Positions 49,526 through 62,004 of a stretch of 64,000 bases of DNA are shown here, piece after piece. The notes under the pieces were generated by a model. The model was not told where the DNA came from and made no database searches. It saw nothing but the letters and a program-made list of their open reading frames with translations. Each line of letters starts with the position of its first letter. Within the stretch, counting starts at the first letter, position 1. Position numbers and translations under genes: made by a program. Location: NCBI GenBank assembly GCA_039621445.1, contig CP154954.1:15209805-15273804 (forward strand). Reading direction: 5' to 3'. This DNA comes from Euglena gracilis (taxonomy: Eukaryota; Euglenida; Euglenophyceae; Euglenales).

Positions 49526-49650
49526 CGCCGCTCTGCCGCCCTGGACGACTGGGTCAGGGGCATGCGCGGCTTCATGCGGGGGCTGGCGCTGTTGCAAGCG
49601 GGCTCCGGGGTGTGGCAAGGCCAGGGCCGGGCGGGGATGCGAGGGGACAA
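49526..49650 (-). CDS. Exon candidate I (minus strand)
   Basis: Bounded by the acceptor GTGTTCCGCGCCAG and the donor CGGCG|GTACAC: 41 codons plus two bases. It reads LSPRIPARPWPCHTPEPACN, then SASPRMKPRMPLTQSSRAAE, with strongly G/C-ending codons. The plus-strand frame in the same column (LDDWVRGMRGFMRGL) is the alternative, but lacks fitting splice sites. Basic and proline-rich, probably disordered. Function unknown. Confidence 0.35.
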
Positions 49651-50017
49651 CTGGCGCGGAACACACGGCGCGTGTGGTGGCCACGGGGACAACTCCATTC
49701 GTCGGCGTCCGCCACCCACAAAAAAACAAACACGTTGGCAGCACTGCCTGCGGCAATGTGGGAACTGACCCAACCCCCCCCCCCCGGGAAAGTTGGGCGG
49801 CCTGTTGTGGTTGGGGTCAGGAAACACAAAATTACCTTTGAAAACGGCAATTTTTCAGGCCGCCGGCAAACACCCCAAAAACCAACCCCTCGCTTGCCTG
49901 CGGACAGAACACAACCCCCGCGGGTGCGCCCTGGGGTCAAAAGTGCCCCCCCCCCCGCTGCTTGCCCAAAACACGGGACAGGGGTTTGGGCCATCTTCAA
50001 AAAAATATATTTAAAGA

Positions 50018-50130
50018 AGAAAAGATAATAATAAGAAATAAATATAAATAAGAAAAAATAAATAAATAAATAAACAAGTAATAAAAATATAAAAATAAGA
50101 AAAAGAAAAAATATTATAAAAAAGAAGCCT
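50018..50130. repeat. A-rich AATAAATAAATA tract
   Basis: About 110 bp of AATAA/AAATAAG-like sequence, low complexity. Confidence 0.8.
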
Positions 50131-50430
50131 GGCCAGCGCACCAGCCGGTGGGTATGATGCAAAATTAATCTGGACAATTAAATAAATTGGAAAAAATGCA
50201 ACTTGCCTACCTACCCCTCTTTTAAGGACCAGCACAATTATGTCTTAAGTCACTGGCACTGAATCACTCCGCCGCCTTTTCCCCGGGGTGGGGGGCGACC
50301 CTCCCCGGGGGGTTGAACGCACCTCGACGTCCACACCAACACCCCGCTCTCATTTCAACCCAGCTGGGGCAAGACCGCACTCTGGGCTCTGCCCCCAGCC
50401 CTGGGTGGGGCTCCCCCGGCGGTCGCTCAC

Positions 50431-50599
50431 GGCCCCGCCGCTCCACCTCCTTCTCCTTCTCCTTCTCTCGCACCCGCGTTGACATGACGATCTCGCTGCG
50501 CTCCCGCTCCAACTCCTCCTCCCTCTCTGCCCGCGCGTCCACCGACGTGGGGGACAGCGTCAGCATCGGGACGACCGCTGGGCCCAGCCCCGACTGGGG
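50431..50599 (-). CDS. Exon candidate H (minus strand)
   Basis: Acceptor TTTGACACAG, donor GGCC|GTGAGC (a strong match to consensus): 56 codons plus one base. It reads PQSGLGPAVVPMLTLSPTSV, then DAREREEE-type acidic/basic helix (EEELERERSEIVMSTRVREK). Codons end mostly in G or C. The second half is a charged helix. No domain is named. It may be an N-terminal, disordered-to-helical part of the long minus-strand gene. Confidence 0.42.
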
Positions 50600-50633
50600 C
50601 TGTGTCAAACGTACCTCCCCCCCCCCTGTCTAA

Positions 50634-50984
50634 GCACCGGAAAAGATGGGTAAGAACCGGGGGGGTGGTGCTTATTTTGCCAAAATATGGGTAAGAACCA
50701 GGGGGGTGGTGCTTAGACAAGGGGGAAATTTTGACTGGGAAAAAAAAATCCGGCGCTTCGCGCCGAAAAGGGAAAATTCCCTTTATTTTGGAGGTCCACT
50801 GTTGAACTTACACACATTTGGATGCAGAAATCAACAATATCTCACCAAATCAGGTCTCAGAAATTGCAAAGATTTCTAAATTTTTGAGAAATTTCCCTTA
50901 AAAATGCACACAAAATAAACCTCCCCGTGACGATGACCTTTAAAAAAGATGGGTAAGAACCGGGGGGGTGGTGCTTAGACAAGG
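50634..50984 (+). repeat. Interspersed repeat of about 330 bp, copy 2
   Basis: Homologous to 47066-47375. Here GATGGGTAAGAACCGGGGGG plus TGGTGCTTAGACAAGG occurs at both ends (50645-50720, partly doubled, and 50947-50983). A CGGCG-CTTCG-CGCCG hairpin lies at 50751-50765. Confidence 0.8.
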
Positions 50985-51008
50985 GTGATGCTTAGACAAG
51001 GGGGGGGG

Positions 51009-51829
<821 letters not shown>

Positions 51830-51830
<1 letters not shown>

Positions 51831-52560
51831 GGTTTATGTTGGAGTCCTTCGGAGAAGTGGGGAAGTTCAGGAAAATTGCAGAAATTGCGGGGGAAAAAAT
51901 GCAGAAAAATTGCAGAAAAATTGCGGGAAAATTGCGGAAATTGCACTTTCCGGAATGAGTACACTTCTGCTGGGGGGGGACTTTGAAAAGCTTTGCAAAT
52001 TTGGTCATTTTGCAATGCAATGTCAGTTTTTGAGCCGTAATTGACATTCCCAACAAAAACGTCCAAAACACAATTCTTGTCATTTGAGGAACATGCTGAT
52101 CCTGGAAACATGGAATTTAGTTGGTGAGTAATCCAAAAATGGCAAAAAAAAATAATACAAAAACTTTGGCCTCGGGTGAAATCTGGTCCAGGACGCAGAG
52201 TTTCAAGTCGAAATAATTATTTATTTTTCCACAATTTCCGCATTTTTTCCGCATGCACCTGAAATAGAACACGCAATGAGTTCTGGCCATTCCTTGAACG
52301 TTTCACAAGGGAAACCAGGTGCTTTTTCTGTTTTTTTTGTTGCAAATTTGCCAAAATGTGTTTTGCCCAATTTTAGAAATTTGACAAAATTTGGCAATTT
52401 CTGGGCCTTTTGCTAAATCCTCACTCAGGTCCCCCCATGTTTTCAATCCTAGTTGGGCAGCACTTTGGGTTCGTCGTGTACCTATAGAGGCCAATGTAAT
52501 GACGTCGAGTAGGAAAGGTTCAACTGTGTGCATGAAAATCTCAACCCTGACCCAAATTCT
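51830..52560. other. Unassigned DNA
   Basis: Includes AAATTGCAGAAAAATTGCGG repeats at 51870-51940. On the minus strand, CACACAG / a 42-bp open stretch (VEPFLLDVITLAS) / GTACACG near 52485-52530 looks like a tiny exon, but its codons are AT-ending and nothing supports it further. Confidence 0.25.
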
Positions 52561-52750
52561 TCAAATTTGGCAACTTTTGCCCACTTTTGACCACTTGAGG
52601 CTGTGTTTTCCAACTTTTGGTGACTTTTGGTCACTTTTGGTTACTTCCTTCTTCTTCTCCTCTTGGCTTGCATCTTCCTTGCGCCTTCGGAAGAGGAGAA
52701 AACGGGCAAAAGTGGGCAAAAAGTGGCCAAAGGTGGGCAAAGGTGACAAA
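52560..52750. repeat. Second TTTTGGNCACTTTTGG-word region
   Basis: Irregular copies of an 11-13-bp word in both orientations, with CCACTTTTGACCACTT on the left and GGGCAAAAAGTGGCCAAAGG on the right, so the region forms an imperfect inverted repeat. Confidence 0.55.
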
Positions 52751-52939
52751 CAAACAAACAAATTATAAACACACAATATCCAAACCAAATGTTGCAGTTA
52801 CATTTTATTAAATTAAAAAGAAAGACAGCTGAAATATTTCAGTTGCAACCAGACTTGAACAGAAAGGTTGTGAAATGTGATAATTATGTGTACTATGTGC
52901 CTGTGTAAATGTGTAATTATGTGCCTGTGCACTACCCTG

Positions 52940-53080
52940 TGCGCAGGCACCTTTTGCCAACCAGGGCCGGCCAGAAAGGCCAACCAGGTGCGACCAGGGC
53001 CGACTATGGTTTTCAGGACCCCCGTAGGTGGGGGTTTCGACCAGGCCGACCAGGGCCAAGCAGGGCCAAATTTGCCTTTG
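52940..53080. repeat. GACCAGGGCCG repeats
   Basis: Seven or so imperfect copies of GACCAGGGCC / GGCCAACCAGGTGCG words. Non-coding. Confidence 0.5.
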
Positions 53081-53254
53081 TCAGCCAATTACGCCCATGG
53101 CAAATGATGGACAAGGCCTTCCCTAACCTGCGTTTTTTTCGGCCATTCTTGCCACCAGTGCCCATTTTCCCCCACGGTTGCCCACTGTTGTATTCTCCCG
53201 CATGTTGCCCAACCCTCGGGCTTCCAATGTCACCGGCCAGTGACACACACGGGG

Positions 53255-53430
53255 CCGGCCCAGGGCTTGGCCACGGTCCCGCAACTTCGACGGGGAGAAG
53301 AGGTTCCGCGCTGTCGCCGCGCGGCGGCTCGGGGACAACATGCGGGGGGACGGGGCCAGGCTGCCCGTTTGGGTGGAAGCTCGATCAGCAGAAAGATTTG
53401 TGCGGCAGCGTTGGCACAGTGGGGGAAATG
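53255..53430 (-). CDS. Exon candidate G (minus strand)
   Basis: The frame ADRASTQTGSLAPSPRMLSP, then SRRAATARNLFSPSKLRDRG, is open with G/C-ending codons. A possible acceptor is CCCAAACGGGCAG within it; no donor was fixed. Ser/Arg/Pro-rich, probably disordered. The plus strand in the same codon column (FDGEKRFRAVAARRLGDNMR) is a real alternative. Confidence 0.3.
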
Positions 53431-53724
53431 CAACATGACCCTCGAAAATGCGAGGAAAGAAGCAGACAAAAAAAACCACAAAGTTTTTGACCTAAATTCA
53501 AAACTCAAAAAAGCGAAATATAATATTAATGTATATTAAAATACATATATAACATAATTAATTATATGCTATTAAAAAAAATGAATAAACATGTCTGTAT
53601 CTTCTCAGTGCGCGTTGAGATGTTCGCCACGTGTGGGAAAAAAAACAGAAATGGAAAGGGAAACAAAAGTGCTGTGATACACGTGGTTTAGAGGAAATCC
53701 AAACAAAGCAAACACTGCGGTGCA

Positions 53725-53850
53725 CGCGATGGCTCAACTTTTGCATGCGCGGCGCGCGAACTGGCAGCCTGGGCATGAACTTGCGGTTCCGGTTCTTCGG
53801 GGATGCCGGGGCACCCCCAAAAACACCGCTCCGCGCCGCTCGGAAGGTGG
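53725..53850 (-). CDS. Exon candidate F (minus strand)
   Basis: Frame SGVFGGAPASPKNRNRKFMP, then RLPVRAPRMQKLSHRVHRS, in a GC-rich island flanked by AT-rich DNA. Basic. No splice borders were fixed. Function unknown. Confidence 0.28.
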
Positions 53851-54384
53851 CAGGGGACGGTTGCTGGGGGGTAGGGGGCTGGGGGGGGGGGAGTCTGGAG
53901 CAAAGGCACCACAACAGTGGCTGCAACGTTTAGGGACGCTGGGAAGATAGGCAGCTTTCCGCAGGGGAGGAACAGAGGAAGGGTGCAACACATTGGAATG
54001 CAATCAACCTTCAGTCACAAGCCAGCGTCATGGCCAATTAAAATCACAAAAAAAGACTACCAGAAATGAATTTTGAACATTTATCCAAAATTTTGGTTGC
54101 TTTGTTGCCCGAAAAATCCTTCTTGGTTAAAAAAAACAATCCAACCATCGAAGGATCCCTCGGGAAAATGACCATTAGGCGATCAGCAACACAGTTGCGC
54201 AATACCAAATCACCCCTTTAAATACCCAACTAATCAAAAGAGAAAAGGGGAACTTCGATCACAGGATGGTTCAGACAGGCAGGGTCAAGCAATTTCGCTG
54301 TGGGAAAACGATGTCGAAGCTTTAGCAGGGCTTCACAGGAAAACAAGCGCAATATCTCAAACGACAAACTATGGGGTGGGCAGC

Positions 54385-54560
54385 CGGGAGGTTTGTTGGC
54401 CGACTCCATCTTGCGGTCTGGGGAGTTGGAGACGCACCCCTGGACGCTGGCACCGCGAGAGGCTTGGCGCCGGAGAGATGGGGCGCGTGAGAGGCTCTGC
54501 AGCGACGGAAACGACGGCTCCCGGCAAGGGAGGCCCGGCATTGAAGTTGTGGAGCTCGCG
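54385..54560 (-). CDS. Exon candidate E (minus strand)
   Basis: Frame REPSFPSLQSLSRAPSLRRQ, then ASRGASVQGCVSNSPDRKME, with G/C-rich third positions. Ser/Arg-rich, phosphosite-like, disordered. The plus-strand alternative (GGLLADSILRSGELETHPWT) cannot be excluded. Confidence 0.28.
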
Positions 54561-54589
54561 GAGCCCCCCCCCCCACCTCAAGTGAAGAA

Positions 54590-55780
54590 CTGGCATGACC
54601 AGGAACCTGTCATGATTAAGAATCTGACAGGACCCACAAGGCAACTGTCAGGTGCCTGGTACTTACAGTTTCTTGGAGAGGGGAAAATAGCAGGGGTAAA
54701 CCAACACCAACCCCGCTGCTTGTCAAAGCACCACCCTCCTTCTGTTTAAAAGCCATCTTCCAGGAACCACTTATTCTCGGGCATTGAGTTGGAAAAAAAA
54801 AACACTGTCTCTCTCGATGCTCACATCACGCAGGCACCCCCCAGGCAGTCGCCAATCACCACAAAACAAATTGGCCAAAAGGGGGGCGGCGGACAACTTC
54901 AACCGATTTCCGGCCCGCAGAGGGCGGGGTGAGAAACGCCTCAGCGGACAGGCAGGGGGTCTGGAGGCAAGCCGGAACCGCCGGACGCCGTCGGGCGCGG
55001 CCAGTGCGCCGGAAGAGTCCTCCAGGGAGGGCCGCTGTGGGCCGTGGGGGCCCCGCAGCATGACCCCCGAGTCGAGCAGCGGGGCGCCGCTGCCCCAGTC
55101 CCCCGCGGAGGTCGGCAGCAGCCCCGCGATGGTGGGCGCGGCCGGCGCCGCGCGGGTCGCGCGAACAAACGCCCCTGTTCTGCATCCAAGGCATGGTGGT
55201 TTCCAAAAAGTCACAAATTCCAGGAAGTGTCGAAAACGAGGCAAAAGTAAAGAACGTATCTGGCACTTTATGAAGTGCATGGCCATATCCTATCCTGATC
55301 CATATCCAGATATCCGACGATACGTTGATTACCCCAGAACCCCACAGATAGCCCGAGATATAGCCAAAAAAATGCCCCAGAAAAATGTGTTCTGTGTGTT
55401 CCATGTTCAAGGAATGTGCTGCTGATGGGGGGATGTCCACGACACAACATGTCAACAAGCCCCTGTCGTGTAACTTCGGTGCTGTGGTCCACATACCTCC
55501 CCCACCCCCCAGGAAACTGTCACCAGGCTGGCCAGTGCTGGGAAGCCTGAAAAATTCCGATCATGACAGGTTGCTGGTACCAAAGACCCTGACAGTTTCC
55601 TGGGCGGGACCCTGACAGTTGCTCGGGGAGGGCATTTCAAGGGGAAATCAATGAAAAATGACCCTGACAGGTTGGCCAGTGCCGGGGACCCTGACAGTTT
55701 CGGGGGGCACCCTCACAGGTTCTCGGGCATGACAGATTCCCAAGGGGGGGAGGCATCCTGACAGTTCCCGGGGGGTAGGT
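54590..55780. repeat. CCTGACAGGTT/CTGACAGTT word family around exon D
   Basis: About twelve copies of CTGACAGTT, CTGACAGGTT or the complement AACTGTCAG lie at 54600-54670 and 55510-55770, spaced 25-50 bp, often followed by TCC(T/C)GGG. They flank, but do not enter, the GC-rich island at 54905-55182. Confidence 0.6.
54905..55182 (-). CDS. Exon candidate D (minus strand)
   Basis: GC-rich island preceded by TTGGATGCAGAACAG (acceptor). Frame AFVRATRAAPAAPTIAGLLP, then TSAGDWGSGAPLLDSGVMLR and GPHGPQRPSLEDSSGALAAP, nearly all codons ending in G or C. The same codon column is also open on the plus strand (ESSSGAPLPQSPAEVGSSPA). Minus is chosen for consistency with exons H to M. Disordered, Ala/Pro/Ser-rich. 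Function unknown. Confidence 0.35.
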
Positions 55781-55782
55781 AT

Positions 55783-56390
55783 TTGGGCAAATCATCAAAT
55801 TTCAGAGAAAGGGCTGAGTGAAATGGTTTCTGACGAAACAAAGTCAAACAATTTTGTTACCACAAGGCAATACACAGGGGTTTGGCAGACCTTTTTCAGA
55901 AAATAACAATGTCGAGACCGGGGAGATTAATTTCCCCCATGCTCGCTCTGTAAAAGCCCTAGCGGGTGATTTTGGGGGAATGCGCTTTTTTAAGACGCTG
56001 GGGCTGTACAGGAAGGCCTGGTGAGGGGGGGATCGACCCCCACACTACGGCACCGTGCAAGGACTAATTTCTTGGCACCAGAAGGCACCGAAGGAAAATT
56101 TGATCTTCAATAGGCGCCCCAGGAAAAAATGGAAGGGTGTTTGGGGGGTCGGACCCCACCCCCGGTGGGATGGAGGCGGTGGTAGACCCTCCCCACCACA
56201 GGATTTCCGGGAACCTCGTTCCTCGTGACCCGAGAATCGAACCTTCAATCTTCATACAATGGATCAACCTTCATCACTTCAGCCTTCCTTTTCGTGGATC
56301 ATTGATGCTGCCTCCTGGCTACCTCCAAAGCGGCATGCATACTTCCCCCGTGACCCCCCCCCTCCGTGACCCGCACCACCCCCTGACTTA
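55783..56390. other. Unassigned DNA
   Basis: Mixed sequence without recognised genes or clear repeats. Confidence 0.3.
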
Positions 56391-56539
56391 GGCGGCGCGA
56401 ATTGCCCAACCGATTTTTGCGTTTTTTGACGTTTTTTGACGTTTTTTGGCTGTTTTGAAATCCCCCTAAAAGGGCACAAAATTTTAGGTTGAGAGGGGTG
56501 TGTTGCAGCTTTGGGCAAAATTTTTATGAAAGTGGTTTT

Positions 56540-58998
56540 GCGCGGTATTCCGCTTAAACGATTTACGATGGTGTGTGAATTGTGTGATTTGGGTGTACTA
56601 GAAACGTTTGAAATGGGTTGAAAAACACGGACTTTGAATGGGTGTGACATGGGGCTGTGTCTCCATGGTTTATGATATTAACAGCATCTGAGAAACAAAT
56701 GAACATTGCAAGCGTGCGCGGATAACCGTGCAAAACGAAACAAGAGGTGACAGACAACGGAGTTAAATGTTTAGGCGGTTATCCGCACAGAAGGAACTTG
56801 TACGCAGATTACTGCCTAAACGTGAAAACAAAGCATAGTACACGGATTACCGCCCACAATAACACAAACCGTTGATGATTGGTAGAAGGTATGGGGGGGG
56901 GCATACCAGCTGTGAGGTCAGAGAAGTCAGGCGGGAAACCACCTGACCGGGTTAAGGGTGGGCAGAAAAAGCAAAGAATTAGTGGACGATGGGGTGGGGT
57001 GGGGTGGAGATGAAAACCACCCTGGAAACGAACTCTGCCGGTTTGCTGGCAAAGTTTTGCAACCCTACTTGTGACACCAGGCACAGGGGTGAACCTTTGC
57101 AGAGGACACCGACGACAGACTTTGTTGCCAGGTCGCCAGGCAGTTTGCAACTGAATGGTGTCTGGTGTGTTGTGGTGAGTTTGAGGGGTGGAGGTTTATG
57201 GAAACCAGGGAGAGGAGATTGCACCAGCAGGGTTTGACCGAACGAGGAGAGACGGGCAGCCTTTAAACCTGGGTACTCAGAGCAGGGGTGGTTTCCAAAA
57301 AGGACCGGACACACTTGTGTTGAGAGTCGTAACATGGATGGAAGCCAGATGCACCGGGTCAAACATCGACCCGGCGTTGGTTGAGAACGACCGCCTTCTG
57401 GTTTACCCCCCTCCCACACGGCTTCTGACTGTGGAGACCACCGTTGCCTCCTCCGGAGGCATGTTGCCGACCCCGAAGGAGGAAGAGTCAGAAAAAAAGA
57501 GGTGGTTTGGGCATTATGTCTGAATTTCAGCAAAAACTGCGGCTTTTCAAAGGAAAAATGCTGTAAAACTCTTTCAAAACACAATTGAAAAGGCCTTGAA
57601 TTTTTCAGAACTTGGAGGACTCCTTCCCAAAACCCTACAAAATTGTTCGATTGCTGCCACCAGCTGCTGAAACAGGCGTTTCTCCGTCCGTATCTTGAAT
57701 CACTTCTTCGTCAGCCTTCCCCAAACCCTGATTTTGGACCACAAACACCGTTGGGTTCCGGAGGAGGGCCCTGGGAGGTGCTTTTGTTCCTCCTGAGAAA
57801 TCAATCTCAGGTTTTTGGCTATTTTTCGGGACAATAACAAAATATCTTCTCTACCGCAGCTCACCTGGCAACTGACACGTGCGTTCCACTGCTGTCCCTG
57901 CGGCCACCCCTTCACCACTAGCCAGGGGGAACATTACTGCTTCCTCATTGGAGAGGAGGTTGTCCACTTCCTGCTCAAATGCCAGGCGGGTTTCCGCCTG
58001 CTCAGGTACTTGCTGTCCCGCCGCAGCAGCCACAGCTCCCTTTCAACCTGTCCCACCCAACTATCAAAAACGATGTCGCCACACGTCACCACCGACACCG
58101 ACAATACTGGGACACCGAAATATCACAAACACAACCCATCAGAACAGCAACAAGCTCCACGCGGGTTTCCGCCCAAACCTCATCTGTGCGGAAACCCGCG
58201 CAAAGCAAAAGCGAAGTACGCGGATAACCGCGCACTGCTACCATTCACCAACGTCTCAAAATCACCTCCCTCTCCCCCAAAACTTGTTCATTAACAACTT
58301 CCCGTGATGACCGACTTCTGGAGGTTTCAGCGCGTTCCCAATTCCTGCTCCCACGTGTCATCCCATCCACAAACACGAACTGTTCTCATTCTCCAACCCT
58401 TCTGCGCGGGTTTCCGCCTGAGGAATCATCACCGCTTTACGCGGTAAACCGCCTAACCTCATTTTTACCTTTATTCCCAGCCCAGTCCCCTCCGTAAGGC
58501 CAGCATCTCCTCATCACAAAAGTCAATTTTGCGCGGTTTACCGCCTAAAACATCCTTTCCAGAAATTATAGCATCTTTTGGGCAGTGTTGTCCGATCACC
58601 TCCCCCATCACTGGACCTCGGGACTCACGAGATGTTCAAAAATGCGCGGGTTGCTTAAGCGGTTGCCTCTTCTTCACCTGCCACACCGTGTCACCCCCCC
58701 TCCAGAGGGGGGGTCCGGCAGCATCGCCAAACAACCGGGGCTTCAGTGGCCAGGTGCTCTCCCACTGTTTTCTGTTCCAGGGGGGTGTTTTCCAAAACCC
58801 CCCCTAAAACAACCATAAAATTTCAAAATCGTCATTTTGTGGAAATGCTTAAAATGGACCCTAATCGACCCAAAATTTTGTGCTGGTGCCACCCTCTCAA
58901 AATTCTGGGCACAAAACGGTGGGGTATGGTACACGGAAACCCGCGCACCCCAAACGCTGAAAAAAATCGCAAAAAAATTGGGCAATGCGCGCCGCCTA
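56540..58998. repeat. Dispersed GCGG-NNNN-CCGC palindromic words
   Basis: About fifteen copies of a palindrome-like word, GCGCGG(T/A/G)TTACCGCCTAA with variants GCGGGTTTCCGC, GCGGATAACCGC and GCGGTAAACCGC (near 56540, 56717, 56774, 56802, 56841, 57984, 58161, 58188, 58219, 58405, 58440, 58531, 58643, 58935 and 58985). The arms are GC-rich, the centre AT-rich, and spacing is irregular. Between the copies no gene is recognised; frames at 57815-58307 and elsewhere are not convincing. Confidence 0.75.
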
Positions 58999-59277
58999 AG
59001 CCTGAGGGAGAGAGTGTTGCCAGGCAGGGCAGCAGGCTTGGCGGCGCGGGCCGGCCGGGGGTGGAGAGGCTGGTGGGGAGCGGGTCGAGCGGCGCGGATG
59101 CGTCCAACCGGCCGCCCTCCGCAGAGTCGGCGGGGCCGGCGTCGACGATGGCCGGCATGGAGGGCAGGGCGGACAGGAAGTCCTGGACGTTGGAGGCGCT
59201 CGTGTCGTCGCTGCCGGTGGTGTGGTCGTTGGCGTTGGGGGGGTGGATGACCGCGGGTTGGGAACGCGCGAGCACTT
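58990..59277 (-). CDS. Exon candidate C (minus strand)
   Basis: Acceptor CCGAAATTCAG before 59277. Frame SQPAVIHPPNANDHTTGSDD, then TSASNVQDFLSALPSMPAIV and DAGPADSAEGGRLDASAPLD, with C-ending codons nearly throughout. This is the most protein-like of the candidates in composition (acidic, Ser/Pro-rich, disordered). Donor not fixed; the frame decays into a palindromic word near 58990. Function unknown. Confidence 0.42.
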
Positions 59278-59599
59278 CTGAATTTCGGCCTTTTTTCGAG
59301 AAAAAAGTGAAAAAAGTGAGTTGGGGGGGGGGGGCGACCTTCGGGTCGAGACGGCGTTTTTTGAAGGAAATTTTCGGGGAGTCAAAATTTGTGTGGTCCA
59401 GGGGGGTGGAATGTCAAACCTGGAACACAGGAATGGGTGTGGGGCCGCTCCTGAGCGAAGGAAGCAAGTGAATTGGAGTTGAACCGTCCGCAATGGGACA
59501 CCAGCCCCGGCACCAAAGATGACAGTAACAGCGACGACAACGTCAAGCACCGTATGATTTTTTGAAATATGCCTTCACACAATGCCGTCAGTCAGGGCT

Positions 59600-60280
59600 G
59601 GCTTTGAACCATGGTGGGGGGTCATGGAGGAGCGCCTGCAGGCAGGCACTACCCCCTCCCGGGGGGGGGGGGGCATCCGGTTGTGGCCCCTGATAGCCAT
59701 TGTCTGCGCCAGTGGCAGCCTCGGCACCAGAAGGACTGGGCTGTGTGCCCAAGCACTTTTGGCCAGTGCCCTGCCCCCGGGGGGTGCCAGCCAGGCTTCT
59801 GTTTAAATTCGCACCCCCCCCCTGGCAGGAACAGTGGGCAGGCAAGGGGGTATGGCACTTCGACCCCCGTGGGAGGACCGTGGGGAGGGGGTTTGGGGGG
59901 GAGTGCCAAAGCACACCCAGGGGAAGGCGCTGGGGTCCCGAAAATGGCATTTTTCAAGGGAAATTTGCCTGGATCGCAGGCACCGCGATTCAAAACAGAC
60001 CACCCCGGGGGGGGGGTGGGGCAGGCACCCCATAGCACAAGGCACCCCCTTCCCCCACTGCCGGGTTGCAACCTCCCTCCCCAAGCCCAACAAACACTAC
60101 AGTGACACCCGAGACAGACACGGGACATTGACTGATTTATTGGGCATGGGCATTTCTTTTGCGGTAAAAGATGACAAACGACACGGCCCTTACAGCCCCT
60201 GTTCATTGGGCAAGGGGGTCAGGGCGTTTGGGGTGGGGGGCGGCTGGTTGAAAAAATGCTGGCTGACACCCCCCCCTAGG
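59600..60280. other. Unassigned GC-rich DNA with C/G runs
   Basis: G or C runs at 59658, 59813 and 60006. A CAGGCACCCCATAGCACAAG-like stretch has no recognised relatives. Long plus and minus frames here lack codon bias and are not accepted as genes. Confidence 0.3.
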
Positions 60281-60610
60281 GGGACCCGGGGTCGAACCAG
60301 GTTCCAGAAAATCGAAACTGCAAAAATGTCCAAAAAACTGCCACTTATGCAAGAAAAAAATAACAATTCTTTGACCCCAAATTTGTCTTGGCCTGCCCAT
60401 TTCTGACCCATTTTTGTCCATTTCCAGCCACATTGCACCACCGAAAGCAAAAAAAAATCGGTACCGTCCAGCAACCCAAAGGGTGGCTGGAAATATAAAT
60501 AATACTCGTTGATGGGGGGGAGGGGGTCTGGGCTGGAAAAAGGCTGCTGGCTGGCTGGACCCCCACCGGGGGGTGGGGTCAAATTTTCTTTGCCCCGGGG
60601 GGTTCAGTAG
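60281..60610. repeat. Interspersed repeat family, copy B (inverted relative to 29811-30700)
   Basis: Minus-strand reading gives GTCCAGCCAGCCAGCAGCC, TTTTTCCAG and CATCAACGAGTATT, matching the word order at 29840-29910. CAAAAATGTCCAAAAAACTG at 60317 matches the CCAAAAAACTGGC words at 30290. Confidence 0.5.
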
Positions 60611-60741
60611 ACATGGGGGGCAGGCAAACAAAAGCCTCTAGCTGGCCCAGCAAGGCTCCCCCCTTACCGGGTGGGAACGGCCACGGCGTTTTAGTTCATT
60701 CCAGCCCCACCGGCACTTCGGAAACCGCAATTGTCAGAGCC

Positions 60742-60849
60742 CGCCGGCATGCGCCGGCCTTCGGAAGCGCTCGCGCGGCTCCAGGGGCTCCGTCCCGGCG
60801 GTCCCCTCCCCTCTCTCCAGGTCCTCCAGCCTCAGCTGCTCCGGCATCT
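60742..60849 (-). CDS. Exon candidate B (minus strand)
   Basis: Acceptor CCCCGGCCAG before 60849. Frame MPEQLRLEDLERGEGTAGTE, then PLEPRERFRRPAHAGG, codons ending in G or C. A charged helix followed by basic residues. An ATG lies two bases into the exon, so it could also hold a translation start. TGA follows at about 60738 unless spliced earlier. Confidence 0.35.
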
Positions 60850-62004
60850 CTGGCCGGGGGGCCGGGTGGGTGTCCAGTGCAGGGCATTGCCTGGGGGACA
60901 CCAGGGGGAGGGTCAGCCGGGCGCTGGTAAAGGGTTCTTGACCCCCAAGACCAACATAAGGGCTGGGGGGGGTCCCGTCCAGGAGACAACTGGGTGGGGG
61001 GCCCACTAAAACAGTGGCGCGGGAGTCCTCATGACAGATTGTTAGCCTGGCGCGAAGCTTCGGGCCAATGGTTCTTGCCTGCCTGGATCGACCAAAAAAA
61101 AAATCCATTGGCATTTTGAGTGAAAAATTTTCAAAAATTCCAAAATAAAAAAAAAACGCACAAAGCGGAGGAAAATTTCGACCTTTGGGGTAATTCCAAA
61201 GTTCAGCAGGTTGGAGGTACAGACCCTCGGACACCCTCCCTCCTTTACACCATATACCCTCCTCACCTCGAACCCTGCTGTGATGGGGTGTGGACCAGGG
61301 TTCCTCCACCCAGGGGGGGAGAGAGCATCCCCCACCTACACGGCACATCCGAGTTGATGGATTTTCATTTAAAAAATGCATAAAGTACACTGTATGCTTA
61401 TGTTTTAAAATATACGTCAAGTATGAATGGGCAAGAGCATAAGCATCATTCGGTAGCACTAATTAGCCCTCGCACCTCTCCCCTTGCTCACACTTGACAT
61501 CTGCAAACGGGATCCTGAGGACCTGATCATTTTTTTTCTGACAGCACGGTATAGAAATACTCTGACCATCATTGAGAATGGTGACCTACCTCCATGAGTG
61601 AGGGGGGTGTTGTGGCAGGTTCCGGGGGGGCACACTCGGCCAGGGGGGGGGGGGCTGCGTTTGGGGTTAGCAAAGCCATGGCACACTCGTCTGGCGCCAA
61701 ATGCCCCTTGGGCCAAGAAATATCCATTTTTGTGTTGCCGGGATTGGAACCAGGCTTCTTTTTTTAGACCCCCAAGGGGGGAGGGAGGGGTCTCCACCCA
61801 CCCAGCCAAGCGCCGGGCTGAAAGCCTTACCCGTAAAATGCAATTTGGGGTAAAATCCGGGTAAAATTTTGTCCAAAAAAAGGGGGTTCGATCAAAGGTG
61901 GGTTGGTGGGCAACGGGTTCGATCAAAAGGTGTCCTCGAGTGGGGGCGGGGGGTCGTTAAATATAGGAGAGCATTGGACATATGGGGGAAAGAAATCCCC
62001 TGGT

